64,000 bases of DNA from contig NZ_FMVW01000002.1 in assembly GCF_900102695.1 (NCBI RefSeq), positions 558,001 to 622,000 on the forward strand. Reading direction: 5' to 3'. Of this stretch, positions 1 to 8,224 are shown one piece after another; positions within the stretch are counted from its first letter, which is position 1; every line of letters starts with the position of its first letter. Both the position numbers and the translations under genes were made by a program. The stretch is from Afifella marina DSM 2698 (GTDB lineage Bacteria > Pseudomonadota > Alphaproteobacteria > Rhizobiales > Afifellaceae). The notes under the pieces were generated by a model that did not search any database, was not told where the DNA came from, and saw only the letters and a program-made list of their open reading frames with translations.

Positions 1-81
1 GACAGGGAAGGGGCGAGACAATTTGCGTTGTTTCCTAATGCTTAAACGCAGCAGGGCCGTAAAGGCAATCTCGCCGGTGCT

Positions 82-483
82 ATGATGGTGCAACAGGCTC
101 GTATTCTTCTCGCAGAGAACCAGCCTTTGGTGGCACTCGATTTCGAATTTGCGCTTTGCGATGCGGGCTACGAGGTTCTCGGCCCCGTCGGGGAGCTGAC
201 GGAGGGGCTTCGGCTCGCCGAGAAAACCAGACCCGATGCCGCGGTTCTCGACGTGCAGCTTGCGGACGGGCACGTCTTCCCGCTGGCGCGAGCGCTCATG
301 GCCGCGGGCGTGCCGATCATGTTCGTCACGGCACATGTCGCCGAGGAACGCATCTGGCCGGCGACCTTCCGGAATTGTCCGCGCCTCGGAAAGCCGGTCG
401 ATCCGCAGGTTTTCCGGCGCACGGCAGCTGCCATTCTCGCGGCCCGTGACGGAGGGGAGACGGCCGGCGTGGCTGTGGCATAA
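82..483 (+). CDS. Single-domain response regulator
   Basis: A 133-residue protein made of one receiver (REC) domain and no output domain. The phospho-acceptor aspartate is D57 in VLDVQL, the switch threonine is T83 in FVTAH, and the conserved lysine is K104 in LGKPVD. The N-terminal acidic pair is degenerate (AEN rather than EDD-like). Family knowledge: such stand-alone receivers relay phosphate from a histidine kinase or act through protein contact. No kinase lies beside it, so its partner is unknown. Two adjacent ATGs (82 and 85) could start it. It has no sigma-like domain, so it is not PhyR. Confidence 0.85.
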   Translation: MMVQQARILLAENQPLVALDFEFALCDAGYEVLGPVGELTEGLRLAEKTRPDAAVLDVQLADGHVFPLARALMAAGVPIMFVTAHVAEERIWPATFRNCPRLGKPVDPQVFRRTAAAILAARDGGETAGVAVA

Positions 484-494
484 GATTCTATTGC

Positions 495-522
495 TTGACC
501 TTGCGATCGCATCGCCCTAGAA
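495..522 (+). promoter_or_regulatory. Putative sigma-70 promoter of the ilv leader
   Basis: TTGACC at 495-500 and CTAGAA at 517-522 are separated by 16 bp. A start about 7-9 bases further on would fall at the ATG of the leader peptide at 531, so the leader could be translated from a leaderless RNA. This is inferred from spacing only. Confidence 0.5.
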
Positions 523-530
523 GCCGCCTC

Positions 531-584
531 ATGTATATCTCGTCGCTTATCGTAACGTTGCGCGCCACCGGGGCGACCTCCTAG
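531..584 (+). CDS. ilv leader peptide (17 aa, attenuator control peptide)
   Basis: The short frame reads MYISSLIVTLRATGATS and stops at TAG 582-584. Two Ile, two Leu and one Val codon occur within seven codons near its start, the composition expected of a branched-chain attenuator peptide. It lies just before an inverted repeat and a factor-independent terminator upstream of ilvB, the arrangement of classical amino acid attenuators. No Shine-Dalgarno sequence precedes the ATG, which fits leaderless translation. Function is inferred from position, codons and the terminator. Confidence 0.75.
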   Translation: MYISSLIVTLRATGATS

Positions 585-590
585 GTCGCC
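572..590 (+). promoter_or_regulatory. Leader hairpin overlapping the leader stop codon
   Basis: GGCGACC (572-578) and GGTCGCC (584-590) form a perfect 7-bp stem whose loop contains most of the TAG stop codon. A ribosome finishing or stalling in the leader would decide whether this stem can form, so it is the likely pause or anti-terminator-competing element of the attenuator. Confidence 0.6.
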
Positions 591-611
591 GCGTTTACGG
601 TGGTGCGTGCC

Positions 612-636
612 AAGGCTCCTTCGGGGGCCTTTTTTA
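612..636 (+). terminator. ilvB attenuator terminator
   Basis: GGCTCC (614-619), loop TTCG, GGGGCC (624-629) form a 6-bp stem with one G-U pair, followed directly by six T residues (630-635). It sits between the leader peptide and ilvB, so readthrough is needed to express ilvB-ilvH. Confidence 0.8.
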
Positions 637-690
637 TTGCCTCAAGAAACGAGATAAATGTGAGCCCGAGCGGCCAGGCGGAGAGGATTG

Positions 691-2448
691 ATGGGCAAGG
701 AAATGACCGGCGCGGAGATGGTCCTGCAGGCGATGAAGGACCACGGGGTCAAGCATATCTTCGGCTACCCCGGCGGTGCTGCGCTACCGATCTACGACGA
801 GATCTTCCAGCAGGACGACATCCAGCACATCCTCGTTCGCCATGAGCAGGGCGCGGGCCATGCGGCGGAAGGCTATGCGCGTTCATCGGGCAAGCCCGGC
901 GTCGTTCTCGTGACCTCTGGGCCGGGGGCGACCAATATGGTGACGGCGCTCACCGATGCGATGATGGATTCCATCCCGCTCGTCTGCATCACGGCGCAGG
1001 TTCCGACCCATCTCATCGGCTCCGACGGCTTCCAGGAATGCGACACCGTCGGCATCACCCGGCCTTGCACCAAGTACAATTGGCTGGTGCGCGATGTGAA
1101 CGATCTCTCGCGCGTCCTGCATGATGCCTTTCATGTCGCGACGACGGGCCGTCCGGGCCCGGTGGTGGTCGACATCCCGAAGGACGTGCAGTTTGCGACC
1201 GGCATCTATCACACGCCGGATCCCGAGGGACGGTCGAGCTATCAGGGCTACGAGCCGCGCATGAAGGGCGACGAGAATGCGATTGCGCATGCCGTCGAGC
1301 TGATGGCCCATGCCAAGCGCCCGATCCTCTATACGGGGGGCGGCGTCATTAATTCCGGTCCCGAGGCGAGCCAGCTCTTGCGCGAGCTGGTGGCGGCGAC
1401 GGGCTTTCCGATCACTTCGACCCTGATGGGGCTCGGCGCCTATCCGGCATCGGGGCGGAACTGGCTCGGCATGCTCGGCATGCACGGCACCTACGAAGCC
1501 AATATGGCGATGCACGATTGCGACGTGATGGTGTGCATCGGCGCCCGTTTCGACGACCGGATCACCGGGCGTACGGATGCCTTCTCGCCCGGCTCGAAGA
1601 AGATCCATGTCGATATCGATCCGTCCTCGGTCAACAAGAACATCCGTGTCGACGTGCCGATCATCGGCGATGTCACCCATGTTCTCAAAGACATGCTCGC
1701 CATGTGGAAGGCGCGTGCGCCTGAGCCGGATCTCAAGTCCTGGTGGACGCAGATCGAAACCTGGAAGGGGCGGCGTTCGCTGGCCTACCGGACGAACCGT
1801 GACGTGATCATGCCGCAATATGCGATCGAGCGGCTGTATCAGGCCACGAAGGGCCGCGACACCTACATCACGACCGAGGTCGGCCAGCACCAGATGTGGG
1901 CGGCGCAGTTCTATCACTTCGACGCGCCCAATCGCTGGATGACCTCCGGCGGTCTCGGTACGATGGGCTACGGTCTGCCGGCAGCCCTCGGCGTGCAGGT
2001 CGCGCATCCCGACAGTCTCGTCGTCGATATCGCGGGCGATGCGTCCGTGCTGATGACCATGCAGGAGATGTCGACGGCGGTGCAGCACAACCTGCCGATC
2101 AAGATCTTCATCTTGAACAATTGCTATATGGGCATGGTGCGGCAGTGGCAGCAGCTTCTGCACGGCAATCGCCTGTCGAACTCCTACAACGAGTCGCTTC
2201 CCGATTTCGTGAAGCTCGCCGAGGCCTATGGCTGCGTCGGGCTGCGCGCGGACAAGCCTGACGAGCTCGACGACGCGATCGAAGAGATGATTTCCGTGCG
2301 CCGGCCCGTCCTGTTCGACTGTCGCGTGGCCAATCTCGAAAACTGCTTCCCGATGATTCCATCCGGCAAGGCGCACAACGAGATGATCCTGCCGGCTGAA
2401 TCGGAGGGAGCCGAAGAGGCTTTCGCCGGCGGTAAAGCGCTGGTTTGA
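691..2448 (+). CDS. ilvB: Acetolactate synthase large (catalytic) subunit
   Basis: Condenses two pyruvates, or pyruvate with 2-oxobutyrate, using thiamine diphosphate, FAD and Mg2+: the first common step of valine, leucine and isoleucine synthesis. The 585-residue length is normal. The catalytic glutamate is in RHEQGAGHAAEGYAR (about residue 52), and the ThDP/Mg site begins with GDASVLMT near residue 449 and ends at NNCYMGMV. ATG 691 is chosen over the upstream TTG (688) because GAGAGGA at 681-687 is the ribosome binding site. The regulatory subunit ilvH follows 141 bp downstream. Expression is probably set by the leader attenuator at 531-636. Confidence 0.97.
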   Translation: MGKEMTGAEMVLQAMKDHGVKHIFGYPGGAALPIYDEIFQQDDIQHILVRHEQGAGHAAEGYARSSGKPGVVLVTSGPGATNMVTALTDAMMDSIPLVCITAQVPTHLIGSDGFQECDTVGITRPCTKYNWLVRDVNDLSRVLHDAFHVATTGRPGPVVVDIPKDVQFATGIYHTPDPEGRSSYQGYEPRMKGDENAIAHAVELMAHAKRPILYTGGGVINSGPEASQLLRELVAATGFPITSTLMGLGAYPASGRNWLGMLGMHGTYEANMAMHDCDVMVCIGARFDDRITGRTDAFSPGSKKIHVDIDPSSVNKNIRVDVPIIGDVTHVLKDMLAMWKARAPEPDLKSWWTQIETWKGRRSLAYRTNRDVIMPQYAIERLYQATKGRDTYITTEVGQHQMWAAQFYHFDAPNRWMTSGGLGTMGYGLPAALGVQVAHPDSLVVDIAGDASVLMTMQEMSTAVQHNLPIKIFILNNCYMGMVRQWQQLLHGNRLSNSYNESLPDFVKLAEAYGCVGLRADKPDELDDAIEEMISVRRPVLFDCRVANLENCFPMIPSGKAHNEMILPAESEGAEEAFAGGKALV

Positions 2449-2497
2449 TGGTGCTGGTTTGAGGGGCCCAGCTTCAAGGGCTCCGGTTTGAGGTGAC

Positions 2498-2519
2498 GGC
2501 GGTCCGTCAGCGGACCGCC
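2498..2519. other. Hairpin in the ilvB-ilvH spacer
   Basis: GGCGGTCC (2498-2505) and GGACCGCC (2512-2519) form a perfect 8-bp stem, 9 bp if G2506-C2511 closes the loop. There is no T-tract, so it is more likely an RNA processing or stabilising element than a terminator. Confidence 0.5.
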
Positions 2520-2589
2520 TGGCGGATGACATTCGGCGGGTGCTTTTGCGAGAAGTGCCTTTGCCGTTCGATGAAGGATACGAAGGACA

Positions 2590-3186
2590 ATGAACGATTC
2601 CTCGACCATGACCGGCAAGCCCGCCATGACGCCGCCGGCCTCGACCTATTTCATCGAGGATCGCCAGGATCCGGAGGAGGCGCATACTCTCTCCGTTCTC
2701 GTCGACAACGAGCCGGGCGTCCTGGCGCGTGTTATCGGGCTCTTCTCCGGGCGCGGCTACAACATCGAAAGTCTCACTGTTTCAGAGACGGAGCATGAGA
2801 AGCATCTGTCGCGCATTACCATCGTGACGCGCGGCAGCGTCACCGTCCTGGAGCAGATCAAGAACCAGCTTGGCCGGCTTGTGCCGGTCCATCGGGTGAC
2901 TGATCTCACCGACGTGGCGGTGGCGCGCAATCAGGAAAAGCCGCTGGAGCGCGAGCTGGCGCTGGTGAAGGTTGCCGGCCACGGGGAGATGCGGGTGGAG
3001 GCTCTGCGGCTCGCCGACGCCTTCAAGGCCGAGGTGATCGATGCGACCCGCGAGCATTTCGTCTTCCAGATGACGGGACGTTCCGCCAAAGTGGAGCAAT
3101 TCATCTCCATCATGCAGCCGATGGGCCTCATTGAAGTCTGCCGCACGGGACTTGCCGCGCTGTCGCGCGGACCTGAATCCTCCTAA
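2590..3186 (+). CDS. ilvH: Acetolactate synthase small (regulatory) subunit
   Basis: A 198-residue protein with an N-terminal ACT domain starting at HTLSVLVDNEPGVLARV (about residues 33-105) and the ALS_ss_C domain after it. It binds valine and activates and feedback-regulates IlvB. The first 30 residues (MNDSSTMTGK...) extend beyond the usual start, so a later Met is possible, but ATG 2590 has GAAGGAC in front. It is co-directional with ilvB and probably co-transcribed with it. Confidence 0.95.
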   Translation: MNDSSTMTGKPAMTPPASTYFIEDRQDPEEAHTLSVLVDNEPGVLARVIGLFSGRGYNIESLTVSETEHEKHLSRITIVTRGSVTVLEQIKNQLGRLVPVHRVTDLTDVAVARNQEKPLERELALVKVAGHGEMRVEALRLADAFKAEVIDATREHFVFQMTGRSAKVEQFISIMQPMGLIEVCRTGLAALSRGPESS

Positions 3187-3245
3187 ATCCTGTCCGCGGG
3201 CGTAAGCCCCCGGGCGCCTTTTGAAATCTGCTCGGGATCTGCGCC

Positions 3246-3839
3246 ATGTCGACGGAAGTCGTCTCCGCCCTCATCGTCTTCGCCGTCGTTGCCTCGGTGA
3301 CGCCGGGGCCGAACAACCTGATGCTTCTGGCCTCAGGCGTGAATTTCGGCTTCCGCCGGACGCTCCCGCATCTTGTCGGTGTCCTCGTGGGCTTTGCCAT
3401 TCTTCTGACGGCTGTCGGGCTCGGCGTCGGCGCTGTGGTGGAGCGCTTTCCTGCGCTCCACACCCTGCTCAAAGTCGTGGGCGGTGCCTATCTTCTCTAT
3501 CTCGCCTGGAAGATCGCAATGTCGCGTGCGCTGCACGAGGAAAGCGCCGGGCAGGGGCCGCTCACCTTTCTGGAAGCAGCGCTCTTCCAATGGGTCAATC
3601 CGAAGGCCTGGATGATGGGGCTCGCGGCCATGGCCGCGTACACCGACCCTGACCATTATGCACTGACGCTCGCCATCGTCGTCTCCGTCTTCTGCCTCGT
3701 GGGCATTCCTTCGGCGTCGATCTGGGCAGGTTTCGGGTCAGCCCTGAAGGATTGGCTCAACCATCCCGTCCGCATCAAATGGTTCAACATCGCGATGGGG
3801 CTCGCGCTCGTCGCCTCGCTCTGGCCGATGCTGAAGTGA
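3246..3839 (+). CDS. LysE-family amino acid exporter
   Basis: A 197-residue inner membrane protein. VTPGPNNLMLLASGVNFG (residues about 18-35) is the RhtB/LysE family signature, and the WVNPKAWMM stretch near residue 118 is also typical. About five or six hydrophobic segments fit the family topology. Family knowledge: these proteins export amino acids or their analogues. Its position 60 bp after ilvH suggests, but does not prove, a link to branched-chain amino acids. Confidence 0.88.
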   Translation: MSTEVVSALIVFAVVASVTPGPNNLMLLASGVNFGFRRTLPHLVGVLVGFAILLTAVGLGVGAVVERFPALHTLLKVVGGAYLLYLAWKIAMSRALHEESAGQGPLTFLEAALFQWVNPKAWMMGLAAMAAYTDPDHYALTLAIVVSVFCLVGIPSASIWAGFGSALKDWLNHPVRIKWFNIAMGLALVASLWPMLK

Positions 3840-3950
3840 GGGCCGCAGTGTCATTTTGAGAGTAAATGTCATCTTGAAAGCGAATTTCTCCGGCATCACG
3901 CTTCGAGCGATCGGCGCGCCCGGCATGGGTGGCGGCTGTGGGGGAATGAC

Positions 3951-4400
3951 ATGCGCAGTTCTTTCGGCAAGATCTTTTCGCCAATCATAATCAGGGGAGC
4001 GGTTGCGGCGGGCAGCATCGTTGCTGCCGCTCCGGCGCTTGCGGGTGATCCCTGCCTCGACATCGCCTTCACCTGCCGCGGGGCGGAGCCTTTTTGGAGC
4101 TTCACGACCGGTGTCGATGCCGCGGGGCGCGAAGTGGTGCGGTTCTCCGACCCGGAAAATCCCGGCTATCAGGAGAGCCCGCTCGTGATGGAAGGCTGCG
4201 TGGAGCAAGGCGCGCCGAACGATTTCGAGCTGACCACAGACGAACCTCTCGATCTCATCGCCAGCATCGTCGGCCAGAGCTGCACCGAACCGAGCGGCGA
4301 GACGACCGACTTTTCCGTGATGGTGTCGTTCAAGCAGGGTGCGCAGACGGCCATGCCGCGAGAGGTAACCGGCAAGGGCTGCTGCGTGCGCGAGAAATAA
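3951..4400 (+). CDS. Secreted cysteine-containing protein, COG3650-like
   Basis: A 149-residue protein with a signal peptide: a positive start, a hydrophobic stretch (residues about 11-30) and an AxA-type cleavage site at APALA-G. The mature part carries six cysteines (PCLD, TCRG, EGCV, QSCT and a terminal CC), suggesting periplasmic disulphides. The CRGAEPFWSF segment resembles the CxGNEPFW core of COG3650-type lipoproteins and secreted proteins of unknown function. Similarity to that family is recalled, not computed. No role can be assigned. Confidence 0.65.
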   Translation: MRSSFGKIFSPIIIRGAVAAGSIVAAAPALAGDPCLDIAFTCRGAEPFWSFTTGVDAAGREVVRFSDPENPGYQESPLVMEGCVEQGAPNDFELTTDEPLDLIASIVGQSCTEPSGETTDFSVMVSFKQGAQTAMPREVTGKGCCVREK

Positions 4401-4543
4401 GAGGCGCGATTTTCACAGCTCGCGTGTTCTTATTGTGTTCTTGTTGATGTCGGGCTAGCCTCTCGCCGTTGGGGTCGTTTTCTGTCCAGCGGCATGCGAG
4501 TGTCCGCGGCAGAATCCCCCGAGAGCACGACACCCGAAAGACG

Positions 4544-5680
4544 ATGCAGTTTTCCCCGCAGCAGGAACAGGCGCTGAAGGCCGTTTCGAAATGGCTGAAG
4601 AAGCCTGACCAGCAGATTTACCGGCTGTTCGGCTATGCCGGCACCGGCAAGACGACGCTCGCCCAGCATCTCGCCGAAGGCGTCGACGGCGAAGTGCTGT
4701 TCGGAGCCTTCACCGGCAAGGCGGCGCAGGTTTTGCGCGCCAAGGGCGCGGAGAACGCCCGCACCATCCATTCGCTCATCTATCGGCCCCGCGGCGAAGA
4801 GGCCGTCGAGGACGAGGAGAGTGGAAAAACCAAAGTCTCGCCGACCTTTTCGTTGAACCGCGGCAGTCCGGTGGCGCAGGCGGCCCTCGTCGTCATCGAT
4901 GAATGTTCCATGGTCGACGAGGCGCTCGGGCGTGATCTTCTTTCTTTCGGCACGCCGATTCTGGTGCTCGGCGATCCGGGTCAGCTGCCGCCGGTCAAGG
5001 CGGGCGAGGGGGGAGGTGGCTTCTTCACTGAAGCCGAGCCGGACATGCTCCTCACCGAGGTGCATCGCCAGGCGCGCGACAACCCGATCATCGATCTCGC
5101 CATGCGGGTGCGCGAAGGCGAGCGCATCGATTACGGCTCCTATGGCGAAAGCCGCGTCATCTCCAAGAACGATGTCGATCAGGACATCGTCATGTCGGCC
5201 GATCAGGTGCTTGTCGGGCGCAATCGCACGCGCCGCCTCTACAATCATCGCCTGCGGACGCTGAAAGGCTTTGACGGCGCGTTGCCGGAGGCGGGGGACC
5301 GGCTCGTCTGTCTCAGGAACGATCCGAAGAAGGGCCTGTTGAACGGCTCGCTGTGGGACGTCGCCTCCGTCGGCACGCCGCGCGGTCCCGGTCTGCAATT
5401 GATGGTGAAGGCGGTCGATGAAGTGCCGCGCTCGCCGACGGCGAAGATCAAGGTCTTGAAATCGGCTTTCGAAGATCCCGATTCCGATCCCGGCTGGGCT
5501 GTGAAGCGGCGTTTCGACGATTTCGATTACGGCTATGTCCTGACCGTGCACAAGGCGCAGGGGTCGCAATGGGACGAGCTCGTGCTCTTCGACGAGAGTT
5601 TTGCCTTTCCCGATACGCGCGAGCGCTGGCTTTATACGGCGATCACCCGCGCGGCGGAGAAGATCACCATCGTGAAGTGA
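4544..5680 (+). CDS. RecD-like AAA_30/UvrD_C_2 DNA helicase
   Basis: A 378-residue superfamily 1 helicase-like ATPase. Walker A is GYAGTGKTT (about residues 30-38), Walker B is VVIDECSMVD (about 115-124), and the C-terminal UvrD_C_2 motif VLTVHKAQGSQWDEL lies near residue 333. It lacks the N-terminal RecD extension and has no recB or recC beside it, so it is a stand-alone phage/RecD2-like helicase rather than an exonuclease V subunit. ATG 4544 is chosen because the protein starts naturally at MQFSPQQEQAL. The reading frame is open upstream to 4469. Confidence 0.85.
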   Translation: MQFSPQQEQALKAVSKWLKKPDQQIYRLFGYAGTGKTTLAQHLAEGVDGEVLFGAFTGKAAQVLRAKGAENARTIHSLIYRPRGEEAVEDEESGKTKVSPTFSLNRGSPVAQAALVVIDECSMVDEALGRDLLSFGTPILVLGDPGQLPPVKAGEGGGGFFTEAEPDMLLTEVHRQARDNPIIDLAMRVREGERIDYGSYGESRVISKNDVDQDIVMSADQVLVGRNRTRRLYNHRLRTLKGFDGALPEAGDRLVCLRNDPKKGLLNGSLWDVASVGTPRGPGLQLMVKAVDEVPRSPTAKIKVLKSAFEDPDSDPGWAVKRRFDDFDYGYVLTVHKAQGSQWDELVLFDESFAFPDTRERWLYTAITRAAEKITIVK

Positions 5681-5744
5681 TGGCGCTGGAACAGGGGCGG
5701 TGCCCGCCGGTGTGAGAGCTGTCGGCGGGGCGAGGGGTGGCTGC

Positions 5745-5987
5745 CTATTGCGGCACCTTCTCCGAGCATGGCGGCAGACAGAAGCTCGTTTCCTTGTCCA
5801 CCTTCTGCACGCCTTCCACCTTGGCAAGGCTCGCCAGCAGCGTTTCGTCGCCCGAGCCGTAGATGACGCCGATCTCAGGCACGATCGATTCCACGCGCAT
5901 GCCGGCCTTGACGGCCGATCGGCTCACCATATCGGTCTTGCCGATATGCGCCTCGTCGACAACGACTTTCAAGGCAATGTCCGCCAT
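5745..5987 (-). CDS. Small I9-propeptide-like protein paired with the S8 protease
   Basis: An 80-residue protein with no signal peptide, beginning MADIALKVVVDEAHIG. Its alternating pattern, the GVIYGSGDETLLASL segment and GVQKVDKETSF near the end resemble a subtilisin propeptide/inhibitor fold (I9). It also matches small proteins often found beside S8 proteases, some of which carry the unlikely database label ketohydroxyglutarate aldolase. It follows the protease gene on the same strand by about 70 bp, so it is probably co-transcribed. The proposed role as intramolecular-chaperone-like inhibitor is inference. Two cysteines near the C-terminus (SFCLPPCSEK) are notable. Confidence 0.7.
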   Translation of the reverse strand: MADIALKVVVDEAHIGKTDMVSRSAVKAGMRVESIVPEIGVIYGSGDETLLASLAKVEGVQKVDKETSFCLPPCSEKVPQ

Positions 5988-6057
5988 GGCGACCTCGTAT
6001 CAGATGGCCGTCTCGCCACCTGTCTTTCGCTACGCACTAACATAGGGCGGCGGCAGC

Positions 6058-7299
6058 TCAGACGCCAGCTTGGCCCTGCGGCGCTTGAACGAGGCCCGCA
6101 CCGACGTCGCGCGCCGGAGCGTCGAGCCCGCGGGCTGTCCCCGTTAGCTTGTCCCACAACGCCTGGCCGCGCAGTTCCGGGTCGGTCTCGGCCCAAAGGG
6201 CTGCGACGCCCGCAACATGCGGGCACGCCATGCTGGTTCCCTGCATCTTCCTGTAAAGCTCGGGCTGCGGGGTCGCGGAAAGGATGCCGACGCCCGGGCC
6301 GGCGATATCGATCTCGCCGCCACCCGGGTTGATGGCGCCGCAGGAAAATTCCGCCACCTCCAACGACTGGTCGACGGCCGCCACGGCCATGATTGAGGGC
6401 GCATTCGCAGGCGCGCCGACGGGTGCGATGAAGCCATAGCGGCGGGAGCTTTCGTTGCCCGCCGCGGCGATGAGGAGCGAGCCCTGCTGAAGCGCCAGCC
6501 GGCCGATGCGCTCATATTCGGGGGCCGGTTCTTCGCCGGGCTGGACGGGGCGGCCGAGCGACATGGAAACGACGGCGCAGCGCTGCTGAATGGCCCAGAT
6601 CATGCCTGCGATGATGTCGCGCTCGCGCCCCGAACCGGCATTGTTGAGCACCTTGCCGACATAGAGTTCGGCATTGGAGGCAATGCCATAGCGAAACTGG
6701 CTCTGTGCGGCCCGACCACCCGCAGCCGTGCCCGCGCAATGCGTGCCGTGGCCATGGCCGTCCTGCACGCCCTGTCCCGGAACGAAGCTCCGCTGGACGA
6801 TGTTGCGGCCGGCAAAGTCGGGATGCGTCAGATCAAGGCCGGTGTCGAGAACCGCGAGGCGGATACCTTCGCCTCTCTCTTCGATCCTCTGCGGGCTGTC
6901 GAGGGCACCGACCGCACGGACGCCCCAGGTCGCTTCCGCCGTGTCTCCGAAGGTCTCGATCGCGAACATATAAAATTCCGGCCGCACGTTCTGCACGCAT
7001 TCGGTGTCCATCAGCTTGGCCCGGATCGAGCTCGTCGCCTCCAGCCCGAAGCGTTCGGAGACGAAGGCGACGCCGAGTTCCTCGAACACAAGGGCAGGTT
7101 CGCTGTCGAGCGCGTTGATCTCGGCCGCATCCGACAGCCCCACGGAACGCACCCCCGAGCCGATGGCATTCTCCAGGGCCGAAACCTCGTCGCGGCCGGC
7201 GCGCTCTGCAAAGGAGACAACAAGGCCGCCGGTCGCCTTGGGTCGCAGAAGATCGAGGACGGAGTTGCCATCCGTCGCTGGTTCGTCCGTAGCTGCCAT
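6058..7299 (-). CDS. Subtilisin-like S8 family serine protease
   Basis: A 413-residue protease with a complete triad: Asp in AVLDTGLDLTHPDF (about residue 152), His in DGHGHGTHCAG (about 187) and Ser in GTSMACPHVAG (about 356). The oxyanion Asn is in AAAGNES (about 282). Residues 25-115 look like an N-terminal prodomain. No signal peptide is visible, so the enzyme may be cytoplasmic or exported by another route. The start at 7299 is preferred over 7317 because AGGGGG lies just before it. A propeptide-like gene follows immediately downstream. Confidence 0.92.
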   Translation of the reverse strand: MAATDEPATDGNSVLDLLRPKATGGLVVSFAERAGRDEVSALENAIGSGVRSVGLSDAAEINALDSEPALVFEELGVAFVSERFGLEATSSIRAKLMDTECVQNVRPEFYMFAIETFGDTAEATWGVRAVGALDSPQRIEERGEGIRLAVLDTGLDLTHPDFAGRNIVQRSFVPGQGVQDGHGHGTHCAGTAAGGRAAQSQFRYGIASNAELYVGKVLNNAGSGRERDIIAGMIWAIQQRCAVVSMSLGRPVQPGEEPAPEYERIGRLALQQGSLLIAAAGNESSRRYGFIAPVGAPANAPSIMAVAAVDQSLEVAEFSCGAINPGGGEIDIAGPGVGILSATPQPELYRKMQGTSMACPHVAGVAALWAETDPELRGQALWDKLTGTARGLDAPARDVGAGLVQAPQGQAGV

Positions 7300-7815
7300 G
7301 TTTCCCCCTCGTGTCATGGCCCGCGCTTGTCGTGCGCATGTTCACGGAGAGGAATCTAGGAGCATCCAGACTTCGATCAAAGTATAAATGAATGGAGTCG
7401 GCTATTTGAGGTGTGTTTTCATCTAAAGAGTATTTGATGCAATCGGTTGAGGTACGAGTCCGAATAGAGATTGTATTTTTTGTTTTGTTTTATGCGAGTC
7501 TTGACTCGCCTGGGGTGGTCGCCTTTGCGGGGAAGGTCGCCGTCGTGACGTGAGGACGGGCGGCGCATGATCTGTCCTCCACTCACTGTTGCGCAAAATT
7601 CCGGGTCGTGCCGATGCCGGGGCGACCCTTCCGGTCTCTCCCGTGCGGTGCAGAGGAGGTCCGCCGCTTTTTTTTCGGGGCGCTTTGTTCTATGCGGGGA
7701 GGGGGCGGCCTTTGGGCCGTCGCTGGTTCAAGACCCCATCGCCGGACCCCGTCTTGCCTTCGTTCTTCTCGCCCAACCCCTGGATTTCGTTGCCTGCCCT
7801 GAGAGGGCGGTGGGG
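7300..7815. other. Intergenic region between the protease and crcB
   Basis: About 500 bp without a convincing gene. Positions 7370-7500 are AT-rich for this genome (T-runs near 7480-7492), probably the divergent promoter area. A 7-bp inverted repeat, GCGAGTC-TT-GACTCGC, occurs at 7494-7509. A frame in phase with crcB stays open from 7567, but its arginine/proline-rich translation looks like out-of-gene sequence. No fluoride riboswitch consensus was found. Confidence 0.5.
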
Positions 7816-8220
7816 GTGACGTTCTTTCTCCTGACCTGTGTCCTCGTCTTTCTGGGTGGTGCTATCGGCGGCCTCGGCCGCTTTTATGTGTCGGGTCTCG
7901 TGGCGCGACGGTTCGGTGAGACATTTCCGTGGGGTACGCTCACCGTCAATGTGATCGGCTGTGCGGTGATCGGCATCTTTGCCGCCCTGTTTTTCGATCC
8001 GGCGAGCGAGGGTCCGTCGGACCTGCCGCTCTGGGCGCTGTTCGTCACGGGCGGCCTCGGGAGTTTCACGACCGTCTCTTCCTTTGCATTGCAGACATTG
8101 GCGCTGGCGCGGGCGGGCGAGCCGCTCGATGCCGTCCTCAACATCGCAGTGTCGCTTGCCGCCTGTCTTCTCGCGGCCGCGTCCGGCTTCGGCGGCGCCT
8201 ATGCGCTGCTGGGGAGCTGA
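7816..8220 (+). CDS. crcB: Fluoride exporter subunit CrcB/Fluc (first copy)
   Basis: A 134-residue membrane protein with four hydrophobic segments. Family motifs are GGAIGGLGRFYVSG near the N-terminus, WGTLTVNVIGC in the middle, and the pore segment GGLGSFTTVSSFALQT. Fluc proteins form dual-topology dimers that expel cytosolic fluoride. The GTG at 7816 follows a G-rich ribosome binding site (GGCGGTGGGG). The second crcB starts only 4 bp after the stop, so the two may form an antiparallel heterodimer. Confidence 0.88.
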   Translation: MTFFLLTCVLVFLGGAIGGLGRFYVSGLVARRFGETFPWGTLTVNVIGCAVIGIFAALFFDPASEGPSDLPLWALFVTGGLGSFTTVSSFALQTLALARAGEPLDAVLNIAVSLAACLLAAASGFGGAYALLGS

Positions 8221-8224
8221 GGTC

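Noticed and set aside
82-483. First gene as PhyR, the partner of NepR-EcfG
   Set aside because: PhyR has an N-terminal sigma-like domain before its receiver. This protein is a receiver only and lies 54 kb from nepR.
883-2685. 600-codon open frame on the minus strand opposite ilvB-ilvH
   Set aside because: It is antisense to well-recognised genes and arises from high GC third positions. Its translation is histidine/arginine-rich without any family pattern. The same applies to the long frames opposite leuA (13191-14819) and cysNC (44776-46707, + strand).
7300-7815. Fluoride riboswitch upstream of the crcB pair
   Set aside because: No segment shows the conserved pseudoknot pieces of crcB RNA. 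A covariance search would settle it.
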